Positions 12,990 to 20,597 of a stretch of 21,826 nucleotides of DNA are shown here, one piece after another (within the stretch, counting starts at the first letter, position 1; each line of letters starts with the position of its first letter). The translations under genes and the position numbers were made by a program. This DNA comes from an uncultured Roseiflexaceae bacterium (lineage in GTDB: Bacteria; Chloroflexota; Chloroflexia; Chloroflexales; Roseiflexaceae): NCBI GenBank assembly GCA_937974195.1, contig CALJIC010000334.1:1-21826 (forward strand), read 5' to 3'. The notes below the pieces were generated by a model. The model was not told where the DNA came from and searched no databases. It worked only from the letters and a program-made list of their open reading frames with translations.

Positions 12990-13772
12990 ATGAGTACCTC
13001 AAGCCCGCTTGCAATAACGACCGTGGCTGAGCGGCCCGAGCTCAGCGCAGAGATCAGCCGCCTGCACGCCATCGGCTGGCCCGCCTTCATGCGCGAGGAT
13101 CCGGTGGCCGACCGGCTCTGGGAGCATCTGGAGACAACCTTCTCCGCCTACCAGTTTGTCCTCACCGACGCGGCGGGCGCGATCGTCGCCTGCGGCAACA
13201 GCATCCCCTTCGTCTGGGATGGAACGGTGGAAGGCCTCCCCGCCGGCTGGGACGATGTCTTCGAGCGCGGGGTGGCCGACCACCACGCCGGGCGCGCGCC
13301 GAACACCCTGTCCGCCCTCGCGGCCGTGGTCGACCCGGCGCGGCGCGGAGGTGGCATCAGCGCCGAGGTGATTCGCGCGATGCGGCAGGTCGCGCGCTCG
13401 AACGGGCTTGGGGCGCTGGTGGCGCCCGTGCGCCCCTCGCAGAAGAGCCGCTACCCGCTCATACCGATCGAGCAGTACGTCGCCTGGACAAACCGCGATG
13501 GGCTGCCCTTCGACCCCTGGCTGCGCGTCCACGCCCGCCTGGGAGCGCGGATCCTGGCGATCGCCCACGCGTCGATGACGATCAGCGGCACGGTGAGCGA
13601 CTGGGAGCGCTGGACGGGGATGGCGCTCCCCGGCAGCGGCAGCTACGTCGTGCCCGAGGCGCTCGTGCCCATCCAGGTGGACCGCGAGGCGGACCGCGGC
13701 GTGTACGTGGAGCCGAATGTCTGGATGCTGCACGAGCTCTCGCCGGCGGCCGGCGGGGCGGAGAGCAGCTGA
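12990..13772 (+). CDS. GNAT-like N-acetyltransferase
   Basis: The 260-residue protein from ATG 12990 has GGAACGAG just upstream. A GNAT acetyl-CoA pyrophosphate loop is visible as DPARRGGGISAEVIRAM (115-131), preceded by strand LSALAAVV, which is motif A of the fold. The N-terminal half (residues 10-75) gives the usual helices and VLTDAAGAIVACGNSIPF strands. The C-terminal half (150-255) is longer than in minimal GNATs and ends in a Trp/Leu strand (VWMLHEL), as in larger uncharacterised acetyltransferase-like proteins. Acceptor substrate is unknown; acetylation of a small molecule is the general expectation. It runs toward the convergent monooxygenase gene, with a perfect hairpin between them. 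Confidence 0.72.
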   Translation: MSTSSPLAITTVAERPELSAEISRLHAIGWPAFMREDPVADRLWEHLETTFSAYQFVLTDAAGAIVACGNSIPFVWDGTVEGLPAGWDDVFERGVADHHAGRAPNTLSALAAVVDPARRGGGISAEVIRAMRQVARSNGLGALVAPVRPSQKSRYPLIPIEQYVAWTNRDGLPFDPWLRVHARLGARILAIAHASMTISGTVSDWERWTGMALPGSGSYVVPEALVPIQVDREADRGVYVEPNVWMLHELSPAAGGAESS

Positions 13773-13782
13773 ACCCCGCATA

Positions 13783-13834
13783 CGCGCTTCCTGGCGGGCG
13801 GCGCAGGGCTGCAGCGTACTCGCCAGGAAGCGCG
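13783..13834. terminator. Bidirectional hairpin between convergent genes
   Basis: CGCGCTTCCTGGCG (13783-13796) and CGCCAGGAAGCGCG (13821-13834) form a perfect 14-bp stem with a 24-base loop, 11 bases after the GNAT stop and 23 before the monooxygenase stop. No T-run exists on either strand. Its place between convergent genes suggests shared transcript-end formation or mRNA 3' protection. Confidence 0.6.
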
Positions 13835-13857
13835 CACGGCGAGCTCGAATGGGGCGG

Positions 13858-15033
13858 TCAGCCTACCGGCTGCCCCGCCTGTGCCGGCGCGTCGTCGAGG
13901 CGGAAAATGGTATCGAACTGCCTCGCGACCATCGCCGGAGGGATGCTGCGCATCACGACATTGCGCGCCGCCCGCGCGACTGGGTTGCGCACGTGCGCCA
14001 GCTTCCCGATGCTCCACGAGCGGGCGACCACCATCGACGCTTTGGCACGCCGGCGCCGCTCGTAGCTCGCGAAGGCCGCCTCGGGCTCGCGGTGCGTTGC
14101 CAGGTACTCGGCGAGCACGGCCGCGTCCTCCACCGCCTGCGCGCCGCCCTGCCCCAGGTTCGGCGTCGTCGCGTGCGCTGCATCGCCGAGCAGCACCACG
14201 CGCCCCCGGTGCCAGCGCGCGAGCGGCCGCAGGTCGTAGATGTCCGTGTTGAGCATACTGGTCTCGGGCGTCGCCGCGATCAGCGCCGCGATGGGCGCGG
14301 GGAAATCGGCGAACAGCTCCGCGAGCCGCTCCTTGTACGGCCGGCGGTCGCGCTCCGTGCCCGGCGCCGCGTCCACCGTCGCATACCAGTAGACCTCGCC
14401 CGGCGCCACGCTCGAGAACCCGAAGCGGCAGCCGGCCCCCCACACCTCCCACCCGACATCGGCGATCTCCTCCGGCAGCGCGAAGGGCACGACGGCGCGG
14501 TACGAGCTCTGCCCCGAGTAGCGCAGCGCGGCGTCGGGGAACAGGTGCTGCCGCACCACCGAGCGCAGGCCGTCTGCGCCGATCACCACCCGCGCCCGCA
14601 CGGCGTCGCCGTCCGCAAAGCGCACCAGCGCGCCGCCCGGCTCGTCGACGATCGCCGTGCAGGCCTTGCCGAGGCGAATGGCGGCCGGGCCGAGCGCCGC
14701 GGCCAGCACGCCGTGGAGCCGGGCGCGGTGGATGGCGACGGTTGGGAAGCCGTAGCTCCCGGCGAGCCCGACGCTGTCGCTCCGCTGCAGCAGGCCGTCG
14801 CGGGCGTCCAGGATCTCGGCGGCGCGCGGGACGAAGCCGGCCTGCTGCACGGCATCCGCGACGCCGAGCCGCCCGTAGACCTGCATCGCATTCGGCGGAA
14901 CCAGGATCCCGGCGCCGACCGGGCGCAGCTCCGCGGCCGCCTCGTAGACCGTCGCCGCCAGGCCCCGCTGCCGCAGCGCGATCGCCGCCGTCATCCCACC
15001 GATCCCGCCGCCGATAATCACGATATCTTCCAC
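13858..15033 (-). CDS. FAD-dependent aromatic-ring-type monooxygenase
   Basis: The 391-residue flavoprotein starts at GTG 15033, with GAGGAAGA a few bases upstream. It shows the three signatures of group A flavin monooxygenases: the Rossmann motif GGGIGG (8-13) that binds the ADP of FAD, the GADG motif (152-155) of the middle region, and GDAAHATTPNLGQGG (283-297) that contacts the FAD ribityl and pyrophosphate. The overall pattern is closest to urate hydroxylase (HpxO) and salicylate/3-hydroxybenzoate hydroxylase-like enzymes, which use NAD(P)H and O2 to hydroxylate aromatic or heteroaromatic compounds. The exact substrate cannot be inferred, since no purine or aromatic catabolism genes adjoin. 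It lies 39 bases downstream of a TetR gene on the same strand, so expression is probably under that repressor. Confidence 0.9.
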   Translation of the reverse strand: MEDIVIIGGGIGGMTAAIALRQRGLAATVYEAAAELRPVGAGILVPPNAMQVYGRLGVADAVQQAGFVPRAAEILDARDGLLQRSDSVGLAGSYGFPTVAIHRARLHGVLAAALGPAAIRLGKACTAIVDEPGGALVRFADGDAVRARVVIGADGLRSVVRQHLFPDAALRYSGQSSYRAVVPFALPEEIADVGWEVWGAGCRFGFSSVAPGEVYWYATVDAAPGTERDRRPYKERLAELFADFPAPIAALIAATPETSMLNTDIYDLRPLARWHRGRVVLLGDAAHATTPNLGQGGAQAVEDAAVLAEYLATHREPEAAFASYERRRRAKASMVVARSWSIGKLAHVRNPVARAARNVVMRSIPPAMVARQFDTIFRLDDAPAQAGQPVG

Positions 15034-15055
15034 TGTCTTCCTCTATCTGCTAACG

Positions 15056-15073
15056 GCCGTGCCGAGGCACGGC
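15056..15073 (-). other. Hairpin between tetR and monooxygenase
   Basis: GCCGTGCC (15056-15063) pairs with GGCACGGC (15066-15073) at the tetR stop. It could set relative expression of the two genes by stabilising or partly ending the tetR transcript. Confidence 0.35.
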
Positions 15074-15687
15074 TACGCTTCGGGCTGGAGCAGCAGGCCG
15101 CGCCAGAACAGCGCCAGGCTCGCGCGCAGGCGCTGGTCCCGCTGTGCGAGCGGCAGCTGCCCGCTGAGCCAGGACACGAGGACCAAGAAGTACAGCGCGA
15201 ACGTGCCCTGCGCCGCGAGGTAGGTGTCCACGTCCGCCGCCACGCGCCCCGCCGCCTGCCAGTGCTGGATGAGCAGCGTGAGCTCGCGCATGAGGCTCTG
15301 CAGCGCGCCTGGGACCGCGATCTGGTGCGGCGCGATGAACAGCTGGTCGCGCACGAAGCGGCGCGCCAGCTCCGGGTCCTGCTCGTAGAGCTGGTAGAAG
15401 CGCGTGAACACTCCGACAAGCGCATCCACCACCGGCGCGTCTGGGGGGATCGCCGCGAACGCCTGCTCGACGAGCCGCCCGAGGTCCTCCTCGTACACCA
15501 GCGCCAGCAGGTGCGCCTTCGTCGGCGCGTAGCGGAAGACGGTGCCCTTGGCTACGTCCGCGCGCTCGGCCACCTGGTCGGTGGTGGTGGCGTCGAAGCC
15601 CTGCGCCCGAAACAGCTCCGCCGCCGCCCGTACGATCCGCTGCTGCTTGTCGCGCTGCCCGCGCTGCCGCCGGTTCGGTCGATCCAT
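15073..15687 (-). CDS. TetR-family transcriptional repressor
   Basis: The 204-residue protein from ATG 15687 has a typical TetR N-terminal DNA-binding domain: RIVRAAAELFRAQGFDATTT (18-37) followed by the helix-turn-helix DQVAERADVAKGTVFRYAPTK. The C-terminal ligand domain (about 65-200) is all-helical and rich in Leu, Ala and Phe, as expected for a pocket binding a hydrophobic effector. Normal length. It is followed on the same strand by the FAD monooxygenase, and two palindromes of GTCA/TGAC half-sites lie just upstream of its start codon. The simplest reading is an autoregulated tetR-monooxygenase operon induced by the enzyme's substrate or a related compound. The effector is unknown. Confidence 0.93.
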   Translation of the reverse strand: MDRPNRRQRGQRDKQQRIVRAAAELFRAQGFDATTTDQVAERADVAKGTVFRYAPTKAHLLALVYEEDLGRLVEQAFAAIPPDAPVVDALVGVFTRFYQLYEQDPELARRFVRDQLFIAPHQIAVPGALQSLMRELTLLIQHWQAAGRVAADVDTYLAAQGTFALYFLVLVSWLSGQLPLAQRDQRLRASLALFWRGLLLQPEA

Positions 15688-15691
15688 TCGA

Positions 15692-15721
15692 AATGACCCC
15701 AGTCATTATTGACTGCAGTCA
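15692..15721 (-). promoter_or_regulatory. Double palindromic operator for TetR
   Basis: AATGAC-CCCA-GTCATT (15692-15707) and TGACTGCAGTCA (15710-15721) are perfect palindromes whose centres are 16 bases apart, giving four TGAC/GTCA half-sites in 30 bases. They lie 5 to 34 bases upstream of the tetR start. Two adjacent dyads fit cooperative binding of two TetR dimers, and would occlude the promoter or start. Confidence 0.75.
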
Positions 15722-15844
15722 TTTTACGAGAAGCCGGCGTGGGTCACGTCGGTCTTCAGACCGATTGCGAGAGCGCCGGGCGTGAACTTCTGCGCCGGCG
15801 CGTCATCGTGCGTCGCGAGGGCCTGCGACTGGTCTCCTTCGCCA

Positions 15845-16972
15845 TCAGCCGGCGTGCGGCGGCGCGGCGGGCAGCTGCACCGTGACGTGCAGCCCGCCAG
15901 AGGGGCGGGGCGTGAGGGTGAGGGTTCCGTCGTGCGCCTGGGTGATGCTTCTGACGATCGCCAGGCCGAGGCCGACGCCCGCATGCTCGCTGCGTATGCG
16001 CTCTGTGCCGCGGCGAAACGGCTCGGCAAGCGTGGCGACCAGCTCTGGGCTGAGCTTCTCGCCGGTGTTCTCGACCGTCAGCACCACATGCGTGGGGTGA
16101 GCACTGGTCGTGACCCACACGCTGCCCTGCTGCGGCAGATTGTGGACGATCGCGTTGTGCACGAGGTTCGTCGCCAGCTGCAGCAGGAGCGCGTGTGAGC
16201 CGATGGTGTGGGCTGCATCGCCGCAGGTCTCGATGGTGAGGCCGCGTTTTTCGGCCAGCGGGAGCAGCGTCTCGGTGGCCTCTTCGGCGATAAGCGACAG
16301 ATCGACCCGTTCGTGGGTGAAGGAGCGCTGGTCGGCGCGGCTGAGCAGGAGCAGCGCCTCAGTGAGCTCGATCGCGCGGGCGTTGACGGCGTGGAGGCGC
16401 TCGAGCAGCTCGCGGGTGTCGCAGCTCGGGTCGCTGCGGGCCACCTCGAGCAGCGTCCGCGTGATCGTGAGCGGGGTGCGCAGCTCGTGGGAGGCGTTGG
16501 CCGCGAACCTGCGCTGCTCGGCGACGTGGGCTTCGAGCCGGGCGAGCATGCCGTCGAAGGCGTCGGCGAGCTCGCGGAACTCATCGCTGCGGCCGGGCAG
16601 CCGGATGCGGTGGGAGAGCGATCCGGCCGCGGCCAGGCGCGTGGCATTGGTAATGCGGGTCAGCGGAGTGAGCATGCGGCCGGCGAGCACCCACCCGCCC
16701 GCGAGGCCGAAGAGCAGCAGGAAAACCATCACCGCGGTCGCCTTCGGAGCGAACGCGCGCCAGAGGTCGTAGCGGCCGGGGATGAAGCGGTCGGGGGAGC
16801 TGGGCGCTCTACGAGGCACGAGGTCGCCGGGGATGACGACCGCATCGGGGGGCACGTAGCGCAGCAGGAACAGCCACACGACCGCGAGGAGCAGCACCCC
16901 TGCGAGCATGAGGAAGCCGGCGTAGCTGAGGGTGAGCTTGAGGCGAACAGGCAGGCCGGGCGTTCTATCCAC
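15845..16972 (-). CDS. Sensor histidine kinase of a VanS-like two-component system
   Basis: The start is GTG 16972, which overlaps the response-regulator stop by 8 bases and has GGGGAG just upstream; longer frames would lie inside the regulator gene. The 375-residue protein has two membrane segments (about 16-38 and 78-100) with a short outside loop of about 40 residues (PPDAVVIPGDLVPRRAPSSP is part of it). A HAMP domain (98-150) and HisKA with ASHELRTPL (phospho-acceptor His162) follow, then HATPase with N-box NLVHNAIVHN and G-box GVGLGLAIV. All catalytic residues are present. The short sensor loop suggests it senses an envelope or membrane-proximal signal. Its regulator controls, presumably, the divergent VanY-type carboxypeptidase, so a cell-wall signal is likely but not shown. 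Confidence 0.93.
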   Translation of the reverse strand: MDRTPGLPVRLKLTLSYAGFLMLAGVLLLAVVWLFLLRYVPPDAVVIPGDLVPRRAPSSPDRFIPGRYDLWRAFAPKATAVMVFLLLFGLAGGWVLAGRMLTPLTRITNATRLAAAGSLSHRIRLPGRSDEFRELADAFDGMLARLEAHVAEQRRFAANASHELRTPLTITRTLLEVARSDPSCDTRELLERLHAVNARAIELTEALLLLSRADQRSFTHERVDLSLIAEEATETLLPLAEKRGLTIETCGDAAHTIGSHALLLQLATNLVHNAIVHNLPQQGSVWVTTSAHPTHVVLTVENTGEKLSPELVATLAEPFRRGTERIRSEHAGVGLGLAIVRSITQAHDGTLTLTPRPSGGLHVTVQLPAAPPHAG

Positions 16973-17660
16973 ACTCTCCCCCCTCGCGCCGGGCGCCCGC
17001 CTGCGTATCGATGCGGTAGCCGACGCCTGGCACGGTGGCGATGATCCAGGGCTCGCCGAGCCGCTTGCGCAGCCCTGAGACGGTGATGCGCACGGCGTTG
17101 GTGAACGGGTCGGCGTTCTCATCCCAGGCCCGCTCCAGGAGCTCCTCGGCGCTGACGACGCCGCCCTCGGCGGCGACGAGGATCTCGAGCACGGCGAACT
17201 GCTTGCGGGTGAGCGCGATGTAGCGGCCGTCGCGGTAGACCTCGCGGCGGAACGGGTCGAGCCGCAGGCCGGCGATCTCGCGCACTGGCGGCCTGCTGTG
17301 GGCGCGCCGGCGGTCGAGCGCTCTGAGGCGCAGCACGAGCTCGCGGAGCTCGAACGGCTTCGTGAGGTAGTCGTCGGCGCCGAGCTCGAACCCGCTGGCC
17401 TTGTCGTCGAGCCGGTCGGCGGCGGTGAGCATGAGGATCGGCATGCCGCTGCCGGAGGCGACGATGTGCCTGGCGACCTCGTCGCCGGAGGGGCCGGGGA
17501 TATCGCGGTCGAGGACGGCGATGTCGTAGCTGTTGACGCTCAGCAGCTCCAGCGCGGTGTCGCCGTCGCCGGCGATGTCCGCCGCGATCGCCTCGAGGCG
17601 CAGGCCATCGCGGATGGCCTCTGCCAGATAGAGCTCGTCCTCGACGATCAAGACTCGCAT
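16965..17660 (-). CDS. OmpR-family response regulator (VanR-like)
   Basis: The start is ATG 17660. A -10 (TAGAAT) lies just upstream of it, so the longer frame from 17687 would begin before the promoter. The 231-residue protein has a receiver domain (1-115) with acidic pair Glu7-Asp8 (IVEDE), phospho-acceptor Asp51 in VLDRDIPG, Thr in LMLTAAD and Lys in LTKPF. An OmpR/PhoB winged-helix domain follows (about 130-225) with YIALTRKQFAVLEILVAAEG and FTNAVRITVSGLRKRL, the recognition region. The LDRDIPG motif is seen in actinobacterial VanR/CseB-like regulators. It is translationally coupled to the kinase gene. Direct repeats GCATATCG lie between it and the divergent vanY-like gene, a likely operator for this protein. 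Confidence 0.93.
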   Translation of the reverse strand: MRVLIVEDELYLAEAIRDGLRLEAIAADIAGDGDTALELLSVNSYDIAVLDRDIPGPSGDEVARHIVASGSGMPILMLTAADRLDDKASGFELGADDYLTKPFELRELVLRLRALDRRRAHSRPPVREIAGLRLDPFRREVYRDGRYIALTRKQFAVLEILVAAEGGVVSAEELLERAWDENADPFTNAVRITVSGLRKRLGEPWIIATVPGVGYRIDTQAGARREGGECG

Positions 17661-17668
17661 ACGGCCGG

Positions 17669-17674
17669 ATTCTA
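17669..17674 (-). promoter_or_regulatory. -10 of the response-regulator promoter (leaderless)
   Basis: On the minus strand TAGAAT with an upstream TGG (extended -10) sits 8 bases before ATG 17660, so transcription should begin at or next to the start codon. The direct repeats overlap its -35 position, so regulator binding could repress or activate its own gene. Confidence 0.5.
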
Positions 17675-17683
17675 CCACCTGCT

Positions 17684-17702
17684 GCATATCGCCGGCATAT
17701 CG
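17684..17702. promoter_or_regulatory. GCATATCG direct repeats, likely response-regulator operator
   Basis: GCATATCG at 17684-17691 and again at 17695-17702, exactly 11 bases apart, matches the spacing of tandem OmpR/PhoB half-sites. It lies upstream of the vanY -35 region (activator position) and over the -35 of the regulator's own promoter. Confidence 0.6.
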
Positions 17703-17736
17703 AAAATTCTATACGCGCCGGCAACGCCGCGCCGCC

Positions 17737-17742
17737 TAGACT
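17737..17742 (+). promoter_or_regulatory. -10 of the vanY-like promoter (leaderless)
   Basis: TAGACT (17737-17742) ends 6 bases before ATG 17749, which would give a leaderless transcript; there is no Shine-Dalgarno sequence. The -35 position reads CGCGCC, which is poor and fits an activator-dependent promoter. Confidence 0.5.
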
Positions 17743-17748
17743 GGCGGC

Positions 17749-18411
17749 ATGAGCTACACCGAACCAGCACGAACAGCGGGCCGCCGGACGCCCTGGCTCC
17801 GTGTCGCCGGCCTGCTCGTCGCCGCGGCGCTCGCCGCGGCCTGCGGCTACCCGCTGCTGACTCCCTTCTCCTCGGCGGGCGCGCCACCCATCGGCGCCCT
17901 CCGCGACTGGTACCGCGGCGCGCTCGATGAGTCCGACGGCGTCCTCCCCGATGGCACGACAGCCTTTGACGACAGGCTTCCGGGTATCGCCAACCTCGAT
18001 CCGGCGCTCCTGCGCGCCCTGCGCCGGGCGGCAGCGGATGCTGCGGACGACGGGGTCGCGCTCTTCGTCACGAGCGGCTGGCGCTCCGCGGCCTACCAGG
18101 AGCGGCTGCTGCGCGAGGCCATCGTCAGGTACGGCTCGGCGGAGGAGGCGGCCCGCTGGGTCGCCAGCGCGGACACGTCCCCTCACGTAGCGGGCGAGGC
18201 GGTCGACATCGGGCGCCTGGACGCCACGGCGTGGCTGTCCGAGCACGGCGTGGAGTACGGGCTGTGCCAGGTCTACAGCAACGAGCCCTGGCACTACGAG
18301 CTGCGCCCCGAGGCGATCGAGCGCGGCTGCCCGCCCCTGTACGCCGACCCGACGCACGACCCGAGGATGCGCGAAGGTGGGAGTGCGAGGGAACTTGGCT
18401 CCTCCACATGA
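17749..18411 (+). CDS. VanY-type D-alanyl-D-alanine carboxypeptidase (peptidase M15B)
   Basis: The 220-residue protein has an N-terminal hydrophobic segment (17-36) ending in LAAACGY, which may be a lipobox with Cys32 or simply a membrane anchor, so it acts outside the membrane. The M15B peptidase core shows SGWRS (109-113), SPHVAGEAVDIG (144-155) and EPWHYEL (179-185). The zinc ligands are His146, Asp153 and His182, and Glu179 is the catalytic base. These enzymes remove the terminal D-Ala of peptidoglycan stem peptides; with a VanRS-like pair this can lower glycopeptide binding, although housekeeping wall remodelling is equally possible. No vanH, vanA/B or vanX gene is present, so this is not a complete vancomycin-resistance cluster. 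It is divergent from the two-component genes. A Cys at 194 near the end is unpaired or pairs with Cys173. Confidence 0.93.
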   Translation: MSYTEPARTAGRRTPWLRVAGLLVAAALAAACGYPLLTPFSSAGAPPIGALRDWYRGALDESDGVLPDGTTAFDDRLPGIANLDPALLRALRRAAADAADDGVALFVTSGWRSAAYQERLLREAIVRYGSAEEAARWVASADTSPHVAGEAVDIGRLDATAWLSEHGVEYGLCQVYSNEPWHYELRPEAIERGCPPLYADPTHDPRMREGGSARELGSST

Positions 18412-18439
18412 AGCTTCCTCCGCCGGATGCGTGGCCCGG

Positions 18440-19264
18440 TCAGCGCGGCTTGCGCGCCAGCAGGATCACGGTGTCGCCCGGCCAGTCCCAGAAGCGGCCG
18501 CTCGGCGAGTGCGCGGCGAGCAGGGCGCGCATGTCGGCCTCGAACGCGGCCAGCCGCTCGCCGAACAGGTGCGGCGCGGCGTACGACATCGACAGGTAGT
18601 TGGCCAGGACGCCCTCGATGTCCTGCACGATGTCGGCGCGCCCCCGGCAGTAGATGAACTGCGGCGCCCCGAACCGGGTGCGGGCCAGCGCGTCCTCGTA
18701 GCGGTCCGCGTGCTGCCGCGCGTGCCCCTGCCCGGCCCGGCGCAGCGAGCCGAGGTAGCGCTCGATCAGCGCGCGGATCGCCTCGTGGGGGATCGGCGGC
18801 TCGCCGGGGCCCTCCGGCCGCGGCCGGCCCTCCTGCGCGTGCGTGATGAGCGCCAGCGCGCCGCCCGGCTGGAGCAGATCGTAGACCATCTCGGCGACGC
18901 GCTCGCGGTCGGTCCAGTGGAACGACTGGCCGAAGGTCACCAGCCGGAATATCCCGAGGTCGAGCGCGTGGATGTCCTCGGCGACGGCGCGCACCCAGCG
19001 GACGTTGGCGACCCCGGCCTGCGCGGCGCGCTCGCTCGCCACCGCCAGCATCTCGGCGTCCGGGTCGAGCCCGACCGCCTCCCCGACGTGCTTCGCGAGC
19101 GGGATGGTGAGCACGCCCGGCCCGCAGCCGACGTCGAGCACCCTGCTCGCGCTGTCGAGGCCCGCCTCGACGACGAGCGTCGGCACCAGCTCGTCGGAGT
19201 ACGGCGGCCTGCCGCGGGCGTAGTAGGCCGCGCTTCCCTGGTAGATCGTCGGGTCATACGACAT
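18440..19264 (-). CDS. SAM-dependent class I methyltransferase
   Basis: The start is ATG 19264, for which GGGAGG has proper spacing; the ATG at 19273 lies almost on top of that site. The 274-residue protein has a Rossmann-type methyltransferase core: motif I VLDVGCGPG (42-50) binds S-adenosylmethionine, AVGLDPDAEML gives the acidic residue for the ribose, VAEDIHALDLG is motif II, and FGQSFHW with LLQPGGALALI is motif III and post-motif. It resembles the broad Methyltransf_11 group that includes UbiE-like and trans-aconitate methyltransferase-like enzymes; a C-terminal extension of about 100 residues (RYLGSLRR... to RKPR) likely forms the substrate lid. Substrate unknown. Its 3' end is 28 bases from the convergent vanY-like gene. 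Confidence 0.9.
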   Translation of the reverse strand: MSYDPTIYQGSAAYYARGRPPYSDELVPTLVVEAGLDSASRVLDVGCGPGVLTIPLAKHVGEAVGLDPDAEMLAVASERAAQAGVANVRWVRAVAEDIHALDLGIFRLVTFGQSFHWTDRERVAEMVYDLLQPGGALALITHAQEGRPRPEGPGEPPIPHEAIRALIERYLGSLRRAGQGHARQHADRYEDALARTRFGAPQFIYCRGRADIVQDIEGVLANYLSMSYAAPHLFGERLAAFEADMRALLAAHSPSGRFWDWPGDTVILLARKPR

Positions 19265-19336
19265 GGCAGCCATCCTCCCAGGCGTAGGGGCGCTCGGTCA
19301 CGAGGGTAGAACCGGCGCGGCGGGGGAGCTCGCGCG

Positions 19337-19933
19337 CTACCCCCGCGCGACCCAAGTCTCCGAGAAGGCGAGGAAGGCCGAGCTGGCCGATGGGCCGGCG
19401 GGCACGCGGACTTCGCCGCGCAGCGCCGCGCCGTTGATCGCGATCGTGCCGCGCTGGCACGGGCAGATCACCGCCGACACATCGTAGGGCTCGGGGCCGC
19501 TGCGGTTATCGAAGATCTCCAGCGCGGCGTCGAAGATCTCCTGCCACAGCAGCTCGATGCTCACATCGGCAGCGACGCAGGTGATGCGGTGGAGGCGCCG
19601 GCCGTCCGCCTGCTGGAAGAAGCGCGCCGGCTGCGGCTCCATCTCGGCCAGGCCGCGCCCCTGGAAGCCGGCGAAGTACTGGTTGAAGCGCGCCATCACC
19701 ATGCGGCCCATCGCGGCGTTGTCGGCGTACACCGATGTCTGCGGCAGGCCGGGCGCGCCAGCGGCCCGCGGGTCGCACCACATGGCCAGCACGAACCCCT
19801 CGCCGTGCGCGGAGTAGGTGCAGCGCCAGCAGCTCGCCCCGGCGACCGCCTCGTTGCCGCCGGGGCGGTAGAGGGTGATCAGGTGGTTCTCGCCGGCGAA
19901 GATCACCGGCCGCTTCTTCTCCAGCGGGCCCAT
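19337..19933 (-). CDS. Uncharacterised protein (198 residues)
   Basis: ATG 19933 is preceded by GAGGAGGTG on the minus strand, a strong ribosome-binding site, so the gene is real. I do not recognise a family. The product has no signal peptide or membrane segment. It begins MGPLEKKRPVIFAGENHLIT, has Cys pairs in CWRCTY and ICPCQRG, and contains strand-rich stretches (EPQPARFFQQADGRRLHRITC, VSIELLWQEIF). The Cys pairs could bind metal, but the spacing does not match a familiar motif. Codon use is like the neighbours. It lies between the methyltransferase and DinB-like genes, all on the minus strand, with 25 bases to the latter, so these two are probably co-transcribed. Confidence 0.75.
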   Translation of the reverse strand: MGPLEKKRPVIFAGENHLITLYRPGGNEAVAGASCWRCTYSAHGEGFVLAMWCDPRAAGAPGLPQTSVYADNAAMGRMVMARFNQYFAGFQGRGLAEMEPQPARFFQQADGRRLHRITCVAADVSIELLWQEIFDAALEIFDNRSGPEPYDVSAVICPCQRGTIAINGAALRGEVRVPAGPSASSAFLAFSETWVARG

Positions 19934-19958
19934 CGCAGCACCTCCTCGCGCGGAGCGC

Positions 19959-20504
19959 CTACGGCTGGCTCGGCGCCTGCCCCGCGACGAGCGCCTCGAT
20001 CCACTCGAGGTGCTCGGCGAAGTGGCCGTAGTGGTTCCCGGCGATGTACTGGACGATCGGGCGCCCTTCCTTGCCGGTGAACGGCGGGACGAAGCGCTCG
20101 TAGGGCCAGGCGAGCTGCTCGTCGGTGAGCTTGTCGACTTCGGCGGCGAGGCGCTGGTGCGCGGCGGCCAGCAGCGCCCGCGCCTCGGCGGCGCTGAGCT
20201 GCCGGTGCCGCTCGGCGATCTGCTCGTTGATCGCGTCGTAGTCGAGCTCGCCGCCCGCTGTGCTTGTCGTCAGGTCCGGGCTGATGCCCATCGCCTTCCA
20301 GCGGTCCTCGCCGCGCAGCAGGGCGGTGATCCCGTCGGCCCACACCGCGAGGTGCGTCAGGTGGTCGCGCACACTCCACCCCGCCGCGTCCTTCGGCCCG
20401 GTCAGCTGCTCCTCGCTCAGCCGGTCCAGCGCCGCCTCGAAGCGCGCCAGGCCGGCGTCCATGCGCGCCCGCAGCTCGCGAACCGTCATCGGTGTCTCGC
20501 TCAT
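19959..20504 (-). CDS. DinB/ClbS-like four-helix-bundle protein
   Basis: The 181-residue protein from ATG 20504 (GGGAGG upstream) has the pattern of the DinB-like superfamily. Helix 1 starts ELRARMDAGLARFEAALDRL, GWSVRDHLTHLAVW (42-55) carries His48 and His51, and the C-terminal helix YIAGNHYGHFAEHLEWI (153-169) carries His158, His161 and His165. These His residues are in positions used for a metal or for thiol-dependent chemistry in related enzymes. The GNHYGHFAEH stretch is most like the ClbS/DfsB branch, whose known member hydrolyses the cyclopropane of colibactin, but that function should not be transferred on sequence alone. Mycothiol- or bacillithiol-dependent transferases are relatives too. 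It may detoxify an electrophile or xenobiotic. Confidence 0.8.
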   Translation of the reverse strand: MSETPMTVRELRARMDAGLARFEAALDRLSEEQLTGPKDAAGWSVRDHLTHLAVWADGITALLRGEDRWKAMGISPDLTTSTAGGELDYDAINEQIAERHRQLSAAEARALLAAAHQRLAAEVDKLTDEQLAWPYERFVPPFTGKEGRPIVQYIAGNHYGHFAEHLEWIEALVAGQAPSQP

Positions 20505-20542
20505 CTGGAAGCCTCCCTACTCTGCCTGCGTCGCGGCCATTG

Positions 20543-20548
20543 TATAAT
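20543..20548 (+). promoter_or_regulatory. TATAAT -10 for the small Cys-rich protein gene
   Basis: A consensus TATAAT, preceded directly by TG, lies 49 bases before the GTG start at 20598. The -35 position is poor. It is the only consensus -10 in this AT-poor stretch and points at the small gene. Confidence 0.5.
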
Positions 20549-20597
20549 TGTGCAGCGGCTTCTCCGGCCATGAGGCTACGCTGAAAGGAGGTCTGAC

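Noticed and set aside
13717..15696. 659-codon plus-strand open frame opposite the FAD monooxygenase and TetR genes
   Set aside because: It is Arg/Ala/Pro-rich without any recognisable motif; both minus-strand genes have intact signatures and translation signals.
17749..18411. A vancomycin-resistance gene cluster
   Set aside because: Only VanY- and VanRS-like genes are present; vanH, a D-Ala-D-Lac ligase and vanX are missing, so resistance cannot be claimed.
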